DNA from: JADJLQ01 sp034439915
GTDB lineage: Bacteria > Bacteroidota > Bacteroidia > Chitinophagales > Saprospiraceae
Length of the DNA stretch: 18,679 nt
Assembly (NCBI GenBank): GCA_034439915.1
Contig: JAWXBI010000280.1
Location: forward strand, 1 to 18,679
Direction of reading: 5' to 3'
In this document: positions 8,007-14,595 of the stretch, piece by piece
Layout of the letters: each line of letters begins with the position of its first letter
How positions within the stretch are numbered: position 1 is the first letter of the stretch
Notes under the pieces: model-generated
What the model was told of the DNA's origin: nothing
The model's database searches: none
Seen by the model: only the letters and a program-made list of their open reading frames with translations
Translations under genes and position numbers: made by a program

Positions 8007-8528
8007 TCAAACTATCCGTGGCCTTTTAAATATAGGCACCGTGCTGCATGGCTCTCCATACATAATGCTTTGGGCAAACGGTTGCAGTTGATTAGCTACG
8101 TGCAGATATGCCGAGGCCGGAATCTCCTGGTCACTACAACCTTTGATCACTACCCGTTTACCGCTATATTGATTCCAATCGTTGTTTTTGATTTTTTCCA
8201 CCAGTGTTTGTTCGATAGCTTGTGTTTTGTTGCCAAAATAAATATGTCGTACCTGAGGCGTCGCATACGCACTGACCAACATATAAGCCCACATCGGTAT
8301 GATGGCATCCGCGCTGCAATACACGGTGAGCACCCTGTCTTTATGCACTGACCAATCATAAGCTTTCAACGCTTCCCTGAAATCTTTTTCTTTTAAAATT
8401 AATCCCCGGAATAAAAAGTCCTTAAGGTCGAATACGTCCAGGGGTATTTCGCGGATCATATCGTCTAATGCAATGGTTTGCAGATCACTTTCTGCTACCC
8501 GGTTAATCAATTCAGGTTCTGAATTCAT
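8007..8528 (-). CDS. DUF2480 family protein
   Basis: This 173-residue protein has no signal peptide or membrane segment, so it is probably cytoplasmic. It belongs to DUF2480, a family I know from Bacteroidota and whose function is unknown to me. Recognisable family marks are NRVAESDLQT near the start, LILKEKDFREALKAYDWS (44-61), CSADAIIPMWAYML, KGCSDQEIPASAY, and the C-terminal YGEPCSTVPIFKR. Three Cys lie in these conserved blocks (CSADA, KGCS, EPCS), together with a conserved His-rich surround, so metal binding or a thiol role is possible but unproven. Its ATG overlaps the scpB stop by 4 nt (ATGA at 8528-8525), so it is translationally coupled to a chromosome segregation gene. Confidence 0.9.
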   Translation of the reverse strand: MNSEPELINRVAESDLQTIALDDMIREIPLDVFDLKDFLFRGLILKEKDFREALKAYDWSVHKDRVLTVYCSADAIIPMWAYMLVSAYATPQVRHIYFGNKTQAIEQTLVEKIKNNDWNQYSGKRVVIKGCSDQEIPASAYLHVANQLQPFAQSIMYGEPCSTVPIFKRPRIV

Positions 8529-9145
8529 TCGGGGTTATGATTGGTGGTAGTATCGGGTTCCAGGTCACTGATCATACGCTCGATAGGTATTTCTTCACCG
8601 ACTTCATTAAAACTGTGATTAAATTCTTTGATCGTCGGTAGTTGTTCAATGCTTTTCAACCCAAAATAGTTCATAAATTTTTCACTGGTAACATATAAAA
8701 TAGGTTTACCGGCACCTTCCCCCCTGCCTTCAATGGTTATTAATTCTTTCTCCAGCAGTTTTTGAATGGTATGGTCACAATTGACTCCCCTGATTCTTTC
8801 GATTTCCGGCTTTGAAACCGGTTGTTTATAAGCAATTATTGCCAGAGTTTCCAGGGCAGTCCTGCTCAACCTCTTCTGATTCATTTGGTTGAGATAAGTT
8901 TTAATGATCGGGTGAAAAGCGGGTTTGGTTAAAAATTGATAACCTTCAGCGATATCAATCAGCTCGAAAGCATATTCATCAGCACTGTATTTGGATTTTA
9001 TATTTTCCAGGCCTTCCAAGACCAGTGAAAGGTCAATTTTTTGTTTGTGGTGACCCTCCAGGCAGGCTATTAAATCTTCGGTCTTCAGGGGTTCTGAAGA
9101 AATGAAAATCAAGCTTTCAATTTGTAGTTCCAGTGTTTCCGTCAT
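8525..9145 (-). CDS. scpB: Segregation and condensation protein B (ScpB)
   Basis: ScpB dimers bind the kleisin ScpA and, with Smc, form the bacterial condensin that compacts and segregates chromosomes. The product has 206 residues and two winged-helix domains. The first has the N-terminal LQIESLIFISSEPL (7-20). The second contains the family signature RLSRTALETLAIIAYKQP followed by IRGVN and GAGKPILYVTSEKFMNYFG. The open frame reaches a TTG at 9166, but that codon lies inside the -7 promoter motif (9164-9171), so the ATG at 9145 is the better start and gives the usual N-terminus. scpA is not in the window. The stop overlaps the DUF2480 start. The gene is divergent from coaX across a 66-bp spacer. 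Confidence 0.95.
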   Translation of the reverse strand: MTETLELQIESLIFISSEPLKTEDLIACLEGHHKQKIDLSLVLEGLENIKSKYSADEYAFELIDIAEGYQFLTKPAFHPIIKTYLNQMNQKRLSRTALETLAIIAYKQPVSKPEIERIRGVNCDHTIQKLLEKELITIEGRGEGAGKPILYVTSEKFMNYFGLKSIEQLPTIKEFNHSFNEVGEEIPIERMISDLEPDTTTNHNPE

Positions 9146-9163
9146 AATGCTTGTACAAGGGCA

Positions 9164-9171
9164 CAAAATTA
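9164..9171 (-). promoter_or_regulatory. -7 element for scpB-DUF2480
   Basis: On the minus strand this reads TAATTTTG (TAnnTTTG). Transcription would begin near 9157, about 12 nt before the ATG at 9145. It rules out the longer TTG-initiated reading of scpB. Confidence 0.55.
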
Positions 9172-9197
9172 ATTTAATTTCAATTCAGGAAGTCTAT

Positions 9198-9205
9198 ATA
9201 TTTTG
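9198..9205 (+). promoter_or_regulatory. Imperfect -7 element for coaX
   Basis: ATATTTTG differs from TAnnTTTG in the first two bases (TATATTTTG has a 3-nt gap instead). If used, transcription would begin at about 9212, exactly at the GTG start of coaX, giving a leaderless mRNA. Confidence 0.3.
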
Positions 9206-9211
9206 GGCGCT

Positions 9212-9976
9212 GTGAACCTTCTGGCTGTAGATATTGGAAATTCAGATACGGTATTCGGTGTCTGGACTTTAAACGCAACACTTCCAATTGTATTTCGTAT
9301 TGAAACAGCATCCATTTTACAAAATCCTTTATTGATACGTCAGGCCCTGGACCTGAAACTATCTCATTTTCCTTCTCCCACTATCGAAAAGGTTATCTTA
9401 AGCAGTGTGGTACCCCAGGCCACTGATTTGGTTCGGTCCCAAATTGTTGACTATACCCGATTGCCAATCCAATTACTCGACCATTCCCAATTCCACAAAT
9501 TACCTATCCAGGTACTAAAGCCGGATGAAATAGGTACTGACCTGGTCGCTAATGCCCTGGCTGCTTATTCCTCCGTGCAACAAAATTGTATTATTGTAGA
9601 CTTCGGGACTGCTCTCAGCTTTACGACCATCGACCAGGGGGGCAAAATCATCGGGGTGAGCATTGCACCCGGATTGCTGACAGCGCTTAAAGCCCTTACA
9701 GCTCATACGGCCCAACTTCAGACGGTACCGCTTACCATGCCACCGTCATCCCTGGGTAAAAACACCGAAGAGGCCATTCAAACCGGAATTCTGTATGGTT
9801 ATGATGGTTTGGTCAGGGGGATTATCAACGCCCAGGAAAAGGAACTCGGGCTCGACCTCTATGTCATTGTCACCGGAGGATTGAGCCATAGTATTCCCAC
9901 CTTAAATAACCGAGTCAATCTGTATTCCCCTTACCTTACCCTGGAAGGTTTAAAGATCGCTGCCCATTACCTTTAA
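9212..9976 (+). CDS. coaX: Type III pantothenate kinase (CoaX)
   Basis: CoaX phosphorylates pantothenate with ATP, the first step of coenzyme A synthesis; type III enzymes are insensitive to CoA feedback. Its ASKHA-fold motifs are visible: AVDIGNSD (5-12), the phosphate 1 loop with Asp7; DEIGTDLVANALAA (105-118); VDFGTALSF (129-137) with Asp130; VSIAPGL (149-155); and TGGLS (221-225). In many family members the GTD motif reads GADR, so Leu111 stands where Arg is common. The frame reaches a TTG at 9203, but that lies in the probable promoter. The GTG at 9212 gives VNLLAVDIGN, which matches the typical M-N-L-x-x-D-x-G-N start, so I chose it (254 aa). It is divergent from scpB. Confidence 0.93.
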   Translation: MNLLAVDIGNSDTVFGVWTLNATLPIVFRIETASILQNPLLIRQALDLKLSHFPSPTIEKVILSSVVPQATDLVRSQIVDYTRLPIQLLDHSQFHKLPIQVLKPDEIGTDLVANALAAYSSVQQNCIIVDFGTALSFTTIDQGGKIIGVSIAPGLLTALKALTAHTAQLQTVPLTMPPSSLGKNTEEAIQTGILYGYDGLVRGIINAQEKELGLDLYVIVTGGLSHSIPTLNNRVNLYSPYLTLEGLKIAAHYL

Positions 9977-9986
9977 CGATTTTATA

Positions 9987-10118
9987 ATGATGGGATCAAC
10001 CGGAATAAGGTCTTTTAGAAAGAATTATGCATTGTATTTTATTGATATTCCGGTGACCGACCTGAAACGGGTCTCAAATTGGATTATTTTTGAAGGAGCA
10101 GAACACCATTCAACATGA
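9987..10118 (+). CDS. Possible 43-aa ORF coupled to radA
   Basis: ATG ATG GGA opens a 43-codon frame that ends in TGA at 10116-10118, overlapping the radA ATG as ATGA. It begins 10 nt after the coaX stop. The product (begins MMGSTGIRSFRKNYALYF, ends EGAEHHST) has no family I recognise, no signal peptide and no clear membrane helix. The frame could exist by chance, since a 43-codon open frame is not rare. The exact 4-nt overlap with radA is the only reason to list it. It might be a coupling leader peptide, a gene remnant or nothing. Confidence 0.25.
   Translation: MMGSTGIRSFRKNYALYFIDIPVTDLKRVSNWIIFEGAEHHST
9999..10054. repeat. 9-bp inverted repeat between coaX and radA
   Basis: ACCGGAATA at 9999-10007 is the exact reverse complement of TATTCCGGT at 10046-10054, with 38 nt between. 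It could form a long-looped stem in a coaX-radA transcript or be a binding site. No T-tract follows, so it is not a typical terminator. Confidence 0.35.
10085..10092 (+). promoter_or_regulatory. Possible -7 element for radA
   Basis: TATTTTTG fits TAnnTTTG and would start transcription near 10099, about 16 nt before the radA ATG. No -33 element is obvious, so radA may also be read from coaX. Confidence 0.4.
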
Positions 10119-11482
10119 AATTAAAGCGGGTATATCAATGCTCAAATTGCGGCGCAAAAAGCCCTAAATGGATCGGTCATTGCCCATCCTGCGACCAATG
10201 GAATACTTACCTGGAGGAGATCATAGATACGTCTAAATCAGACCAAGCTCTTCGGAAGGCGTTCCGTTCACAAAAAATCGGACTTAAACCGGTCTTGCTA
10301 AAAAGCATCAAAAAATCAGGTGAAAAAAGACTGGTTACTCCGGATCAGGAGCTCAACCGGGCATTAGGAGGTGGTTTGGTACCCGGATCCCTTATCCTGA
10401 TTGGAGGGCAACCCGGGATCGGAAAGTCCACCCTGATGATGCAACTGGCGCTCCAGATGCCAGCCAAAATCCTATACGTTTCCGGAGAAGAAAGTGAAGA
10501 ACAGATCAAAATGAGGGCCGATCGGATTGGAATTCTACATGACCTCTGTTATGTATTGACCGAAACCGATTTATTGAGTGTGCTCGACGAAGTCAGGTCC
10601 CTGGAGCCGGACCTGGTGATCATTGATTCGATTCAGACCCTCACCCTGCCATCGCTGGAATCCATTCAGGGAAGTATTAGCCAGGTAAGGGAATGTACCG
10701 CGGAGATTCAGAAATATGCCAAACAAACCGGGATCCCATTTATACTGATAGGGCATATCAATAAAGAAGGAATGATAGCAGGGCCAAAGGTATTGGAACA
10801 CATTGTCGACGTGGTACTCCAGTTTGAAGGAGATTCTTTACACGCATACCGGATCCTGCGGACCAGAAAAAACCGTTTTGGATCCACCGATGAAATGGGG
10901 CTATACGAAATGCAATCCAATGGACTCCGGCAGATCAATAACCCCTCTGAACTTCTGCTTTCCCAGACCGAAGAAAATTTGAGCGGCAGCGCTGTTTGTG
11001 CTACCATGGAAGGGCAGCGTCCGGTATTGCTGGAGGTCCAGGCCCTGGTGAGCACGGCGATCTACGGCACAGCCCAGCGCTCAGCGACCACTTTTGATAG
11101 CCGGAGATTGAGCATGATGCTGGCTGTGTTGGAAAAAAGGGTGGGCTTAAAATTTTCTACCTACGACGTTTACCTCAATATCGCCGGCGGATTGAGGATC
11201 AGTGACCCCGCCCTGGATTTAGCCGTCGTAGCAGCCCTGGTATCTTCGTTACAGGACATACCGGTGGATAAGAACATTGCATTTGCCGGAGAAATCGGAT
11301 TAAGTGGTGAGATCCGTGCCGTGAGCCGGATAGAGCAGAGGATCCAGGAGGCAGAACGGCTTGGATTTGGAAAAATTTTTATCTCCAGCAACAATCTCAA
11401 AGGATTGTCCAAATCAAAATTCAAGATAAAAGTTATCGGACTGGGTAAGGTCAATGATGTGCTGAGTGAATTATTTGGTTAA
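10115..11482 (+). CDS. radA: DNA repair protein RadA (Sms)
   Basis: RadA is a RecA-like ATPase with helicase-type activity that promotes branch migration of recombination intermediates. All domains are present in 455 residues. A zinc finger has Cys9, Cys12, Cys23 and Cys26 with the family KSPKWIGHCPSC pattern. A RecA-like core has Walker A GQPGIGKST (98-106), Walker B around VIIDS (Asp171), and the RadA-specific KNRFG motif (252-256). A C-terminal Lon-protease-like domain (about 285-455) completes it. The ATG at 10115 gives the usual MKLKRVYQCSNCG start. The TAA at 11480-11482 interlocks with the TAA of convergent mqnC at 11481-11479 in a shared TTAA. Confidence 0.97.
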   Translation: MKLKRVYQCSNCGAKSPKWIGHCPSCDQWNTYLEEIIDTSKSDQALRKAFRSQKIGLKPVLLKSIKKSGEKRLVTPDQELNRALGGGLVPGSLILIGGQPGIGKSTLMMQLALQMPAKILYVSGEESEEQIKMRADRIGILHDLCYVLTETDLLSVLDEVRSLEPDLVIIDSIQTLTLPSLESIQGSISQVRECTAEIQKYAKQTGIPFILIGHINKEGMIAGPKVLEHIVDVVLQFEGDSLHAYRILRTRKNRFGSTDEMGLYEMQSNGLRQINNPSELLLSQTEENLSGSAVCATMEGQRPVLLEVQALVSTAIYGTAQRSATTFDSRRLSMMLAVLEKRVGLKFSTYDVYLNIAGGLRISDPALDLAVVAALVSSLQDIPVDKNIAFAGEIGLSGEIRAVSRIEQRIQEAERLGFGKIFISSNNLKGLSKSKFKIKVIGLGKVNDVLSELFG

Positions 11483-12621
11483 TTCACAATCAGCTTTTTA
11501 TTTTCGATGATTTGTTGCTCAATCATGTCCGGGAGCTTCCGGTATTCATATTGTTGATTTCTCAGTTGTGGTTCATACCCAGCTTCCCGGATGGCGTGCT
11601 GGATGCCCTGGGCAGTAAAACGATGAGGAGCTCCCGCCGCGCTGACTACATTTTCTTCAATCATGATACTTCCCATATCATTGGCCCCTGCATGGAGGCA
11701 GATTTGGGCAGTTGCCTTGCCTACGGTGAGCCAGGATGCCTGGATATTTTTAATATTGGGTAACATGATCCTGGATAAAGCGATCATACGGATATATTCT
11801 TCGGAAGTGGTATTATTTTCTGCCCGTTTTAGCCTTTGTAACAAGGTCCCTTCATCCTGAAATGGCCAGGGAATAAAAGCAAGGAAACCAACAGCACCGG
11901 AGGGTTTTTCTTCCTGCACCTGCCTTAACCTGACCAAATGCTCCATTCTTTCTTCAATGGTTTCTACGGTTCCAAACATCATCGTGGCTGAGGTGGTAAG
12001 GTCTAAGCGGTGGGCGGATCTCATAACATCGAGCCATTCGTCCGTAAGACATTTGCCCCTGGCAATTAAGTTCCGGACCCGGTCTACCAGAATTTCAGCG
12101 CCCGCGCCCGGGAAGGAGTCGAGCCCTGCTGCTTTCAAAGCGGCAAGCGTTTCGTAATGAGTAGTCCCGGAAATTTTAGAAATATGGGCTATCTCGGGGG
12201 GGCCGAGTGCATGCAGTTTTAATTGGGGGAAACGTTTTTTTAAATCGCGAAATAACGCAGTGTAATAATTCAAGCCCAGGTCGGGATGGTGTCCACCCTG
12301 GAGCAATAATTGCTCTCCTCCGTAACGGAATAATTCTTCGATTTTGTTTTTGTATTGCTCCAGGCTGGTAATGTAGCTATCGGCATGACCGGGGACTCTG
12401 TAAAAATTGCAGAATTTGCAATTGGCGACACACACGTTGGTGGTATTGCTGTTGCGGTCAATGATCCAGGTAACCCGGTTACCCGGCACCTGCATCTGCC
12501 TGAGCCGGTGGCCCGTCGCCATTAGTTCTCCCAGGCTGGCATTCCGGAATAAATAAGCGCCTTCCTCAATACTCAAAGCTTCCCGGCTTAATGCCTTTGA
12601 TATCATCTTGCCCAGATCCAT
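11479..12621 (-). CDS. mqnC: Cyclic dehypoxanthinyl futalosine synthase (MqnC), radical SAM
   Basis: MqnC is a radical SAM enzyme that cyclises dehypoxanthinyl futalosine in the futalosine route to menaquinone. Its 380 residues carry the cluster motif CVANCKFC (Cys64, Cys68, Cys71) within IIDRNSNTTNVC. They also carry LLQGGHHPDLG, LHALGPPEI, GAGAEILVDRVR, TSATMMFGTVET and a C-terminal GANDMGSIMIEENV, which fit MqnC better than MqnE or CofH. The open frame reaches a GTG at 12627, but this overlaps the -7 promoter motif (12627-12634). The ATG at 12621 is therefore the likely start and would be nearly leaderless. mqnA, B, D and E are not here. A polyprenyl synthase for the quinone tail lies at 1451-2425. 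The stop shares TTAA with radA. Confidence 0.94.
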   Translation of the reverse strand: MDLGKMISKALSREALSIEEGAYLFRNASLGELMATGHRLRQMQVPGNRVTWIIDRNSNTTNVCVANCKFCNFYRVPGHADSYITSLEQYKNKIEELFRYGGEQLLLQGGHHPDLGLNYYTALFRDLKKRFPQLKLHALGPPEIAHISKISGTTHYETLAALKAAGLDSFPGAGAEILVDRVRNLIARGKCLTDEWLDVMRSAHRLDLTTSATMMFGTVETIEERMEHLVRLRQVQEEKPSGAVGFLAFIPWPFQDEGTLLQRLKRAENNTTSEEYIRMIALSRIMLPNIKNIQASWLTVGKATAQICLHAGANDMGSIMIEENVVSAAGAPHRFTAQGIQHAIREAGYEPQLRNQQYEYRKLPDMIEQQIIENKKLIVN

Positions 12622-12626
12622 AAACA

Positions 12627-12634
12627 CAAAAGTA
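12627..12634 (-). promoter_or_regulatory. -7 element for mqnC
   Basis: On the minus strand this reads TACTTTTG (TAnnTTTG). Its last base is 5 nt from the ATG at 12621, so transcription should begin at or next to the start codon. It argues against the GTG at 12627 as a start. Confidence 0.55.
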
Positions 12635-12754
12635 CTATCCTTTGTGCCATTCCCTGCGATTTACCATCTTCATTCAGCCCCGGAACCCAGTTAATTGCCT
12701 GAAAATCTCCGGATTAAATTATTGGTCAGGATTTATTTTTTGATTTTTTTGCAT

Positions 12755-12762
12755 TATCTTTG
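12755..12762 (+). promoter_or_regulatory. -7 element for the rimP-nusA-infB operon
   Basis: TATCTTTG matches TAnnTTTG exactly, preceded by a T-rich run. Transcription would start near 12769 and give a leader of about 57 nt that contains the hairpin at 12787-12809. The rest of the 198-bp mqnC-rimP spacer (12628-12825) shows nothing else I can name. Confidence 0.6.
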
Positions 12763-12786
12763 CGCCCGTGTTGTATTCGGAATCTG

Positions 12787-12809
12787 GAAGGGAACCAAAA
12801 GTTCCCTTC
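12787..12809 (+). promoter_or_regulatory. 5' leader hairpin of the rimP operon
   Basis: GAAGGGAAC and GTTCCCTTC form a perfect 9-bp stem around a CAAAA loop. The stem ends 16 nt before the rimP ATG, so it lies within or beside the ribosome landing region. No U-run follows, so it is not a terminator. It may be a cis-regulatory or binding element for the operon. Confidence 0.6.
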
Positions 12810-12825
12810 TGCATTTATACACTCT

Positions 12826-13299
12826 ATGTTGATTGAAGAAACAATTAAAACCTGGATAACAGAAAAGTTTACTGAAGAAAGCTTTAGGGACTGTTTTCTG
12901 GTTGAGGTGTCGTACAACGGCCGTCAACTTATCGTGTATCTGGATAGTGATATTAAACTGGATCTGGACAAGTGTGCTGTGATCAGCCGGTGGCTGGCCC
13001 ATAAAATGGAAGAAGCAGATTTAATCCAGGAAGCTTTTACCCTGGAGGTTTCGTCCTCCGGGCTCGACAGGCCAATCAAAATGCATCGTCAATACCTGAA
13101 AAATATTGGCCGTATGGTTACCGTTCATACTGTTGCAGGTAATATCATTGAAGGGAAACTGACCGAAGTAAATGGTGATCTGATTACCCTTCAACAGGAA
13201 GTAATTGAAAAAGAGAAAAATAAAAAAATAAAAAAAACGATTGAAGTGGTGATCCACCAATCCGACATTCTAAAAACATTTATTCAAATAAAATTTTGA
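12826..13299 (+). CDS. rimP: Ribosome maturation factor RimP
   Basis: RimP binds free 30S precursors and helps their maturation. The 157 residues fit the family (about 150-160). The N-terminal domain ends in the marker FTLEVSSSGLDRPI, the RimP signature (usually EVSSPGLDRPL; here Ser replaces Pro). A C-terminal SH3-like domain (about 90-157) has the G-x-L-x-E-V pattern (GKLTEVNGD). A Lys-rich stretch (KEKNKKIKK) sits in that domain. The frame runs upstream to a TTG at 12760, but this would translate the promoter and leader hairpin, so the ATG at 12826 (MLIEETIKTW) is chosen. nusA begins 3 nt after its stop, the common rimP-nusA-infB arrangement. Confidence 0.95.
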   Translation: MLIEETIKTWITEKFTEESFRDCFLVEVSYNGRQLIVYLDSDIKLDLDKCAVISRWLAHKMEEADLIQEAFTLEVSSSGLDRPIKMHRQYLKNIGRMVTVHTVAGNIIEGKLTEVNGDLITLQQEVIEKEKNKKIKKTIEVVIHQSDILKTFIQIKF

Positions 13300-13302
13300 T
13301 CC

Positions 13303-14553
13303 ATGATCAATTTGGTAGAAACATTTTCAGAGTTTAAAGCGGGCAAAAACATTGACCGGCCAACACTCATGCGCGTAATGGAAGATGTATTCCGCACCTT
13401 AATCAAGAAAAAGTACGGTACGGACGAAAATTTTGACGTCATCGTAAATACTCAAAAAGGCGATCTCGAATTGTGGCACGTTCGCCAGATCGTCCCGGAC
13501 GGTGAGGTATCGGATCCCAACAAAGAAATATCCGTTTCCGAAGCCAGAGAAATCGACCCGGACTATGATGTGGGTGAAGAGTGTTATGCTAAGCTGGAGT
13601 TGGAAGATTTTGGCCGAAGGTCCATCATGGCTGCCCGACAGACTTTAATTTCCAGAATATTGGAATTGGAAAAAGATGAGGTCTTTCAAAAATATGCCGA
13701 ACGAAAAGGTGAAATCATTCTGGGCGAAGTCAATCAGGTATTGCCCCGTGAAATCCTCGTGATCGACGACACTACCGGAAACGAACTGGTATTACCTAAA
13801 GGGGAAATGATCAAAGCTGATCATTTCAGAAAAGGGGATATGGTGAGAGGTGTGATCAAGGATGTCATTATGAAAAACAACCTTCCCTCCATTATCATTT
13901 CACGAACCGACAATGCGTTTTTAGAAAAACTCATGGAACATGAAGTGCCCGAAATTGAAGATGGATTGATCACCATTAAAAACATCGTAAGGATACCGGG
14001 CGAGCGGGCAAAAGTAGCTGTTGAATCCTATGATGACCGCATTGACCCTGTTGGAGCCTGCGTGGGTATGAAGGGATCGCGTATCCACGGTATTGTCAGG
14101 GAATTGAGAAATGAAAATATTGATATAGTCAATTATACCAATAACCTCACCCTGTATATTCAACGGGCGCTCACACCTGCCAAAGTAACCAAGATAGAAA
14201 TTGATGAAGCACACAAAAGGGCTTCTGTTTATTTAAAACCGGATCAGGTATCCCTGGCTATCGGCAAAGGTGGATCCAATATCAGGCTGGCCAGTAAATT
14301 GACCGGTTTTGAAATTGATGTTTACCGCGATACGGAAGAAGGTGCAGAAATCGATGATGTCGATCTCGATGAATTTACTGATGAAATCGAAGCCTGGATC
14401 ATCGATACCCTCAAAGGAATTGGTTGCGACACCGCACGCAGTGTATTGACCTTAAGCAGGGAAGAATTGATCAGGCGATCCGACCTGGAAGAAGAAACGG
14501 TGGATGAAGTACTCCGGATCCTCACCAGTGAAATGGATGAAGAAGGCAATTGA
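13303..14553 (+). CDS. nusA: Transcription termination/antitermination factor NusA
   Basis: NusA binds RNA polymerase and nascent RNA, affecting pausing, termination and antitermination. The 416 residues show the expected order: N-terminal RNAP-binding domain (about 1-133), S1 domain (about 134-202), KH1 with VGACVGMKGSRIHGIVREL (250-268), and KH2 with LAIGKGGSNIRLASKLTG (318-335). A final acidic C-terminal segment (about 345-416) contains one helix-hairpin-helix-like repeat (DTLKGIGCDTARSVLTLSREEL). This is shorter than E. coli NusA, which has two acidic repeats. It begins 3 nt after rimP and ends 42 nt before infB, in the classic operon. In E. coli NusA represses its own operon; whether the leader hairpin here serves that role is unknown. 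Confidence 0.97.
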   Translation: MINLVETFSEFKAGKNIDRPTLMRVMEDVFRTLIKKKYGTDENFDVIVNTQKGDLELWHVRQIVPDGEVSDPNKEISVSEAREIDPDYDVGEECYAKLELEDFGRRSIMAARQTLISRILELEKDEVFQKYAERKGEIILGEVNQVLPREILVIDDTTGNELVLPKGEMIKADHFRKGDMVRGVIKDVIMKNNLPSIIISRTDNAFLEKLMEHEVPEIEDGLITIKNIVRIPGERAKVAVESYDDRIDPVGACVGMKGSRIHGIVRELRNENIDIVNYTNNLTLYIQRALTPAKVTKIEIDEAHKRASVYLKPDQVSLAIGKGGSNIRLASKLTGFEIDVYRDTEEGAEIDDVDLDEFTDEIEAWIIDTLKGIGCDTARSVLTLSREELIRRSDLEEETVDEVLRILTSEMDEEGN

Positions 14554-14595
14554 CCTGGATGATGGGGGAAGAATTAGGTATTAGAAAATTTATAT

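Noticed and set aside
12760..12825. A 22-codon N-terminal extension of rimP from TTG at 12760.
   Set aside because: It would start within the -7 element and translate the leader hairpin; family length and N-terminus fit the ATG at 12826.
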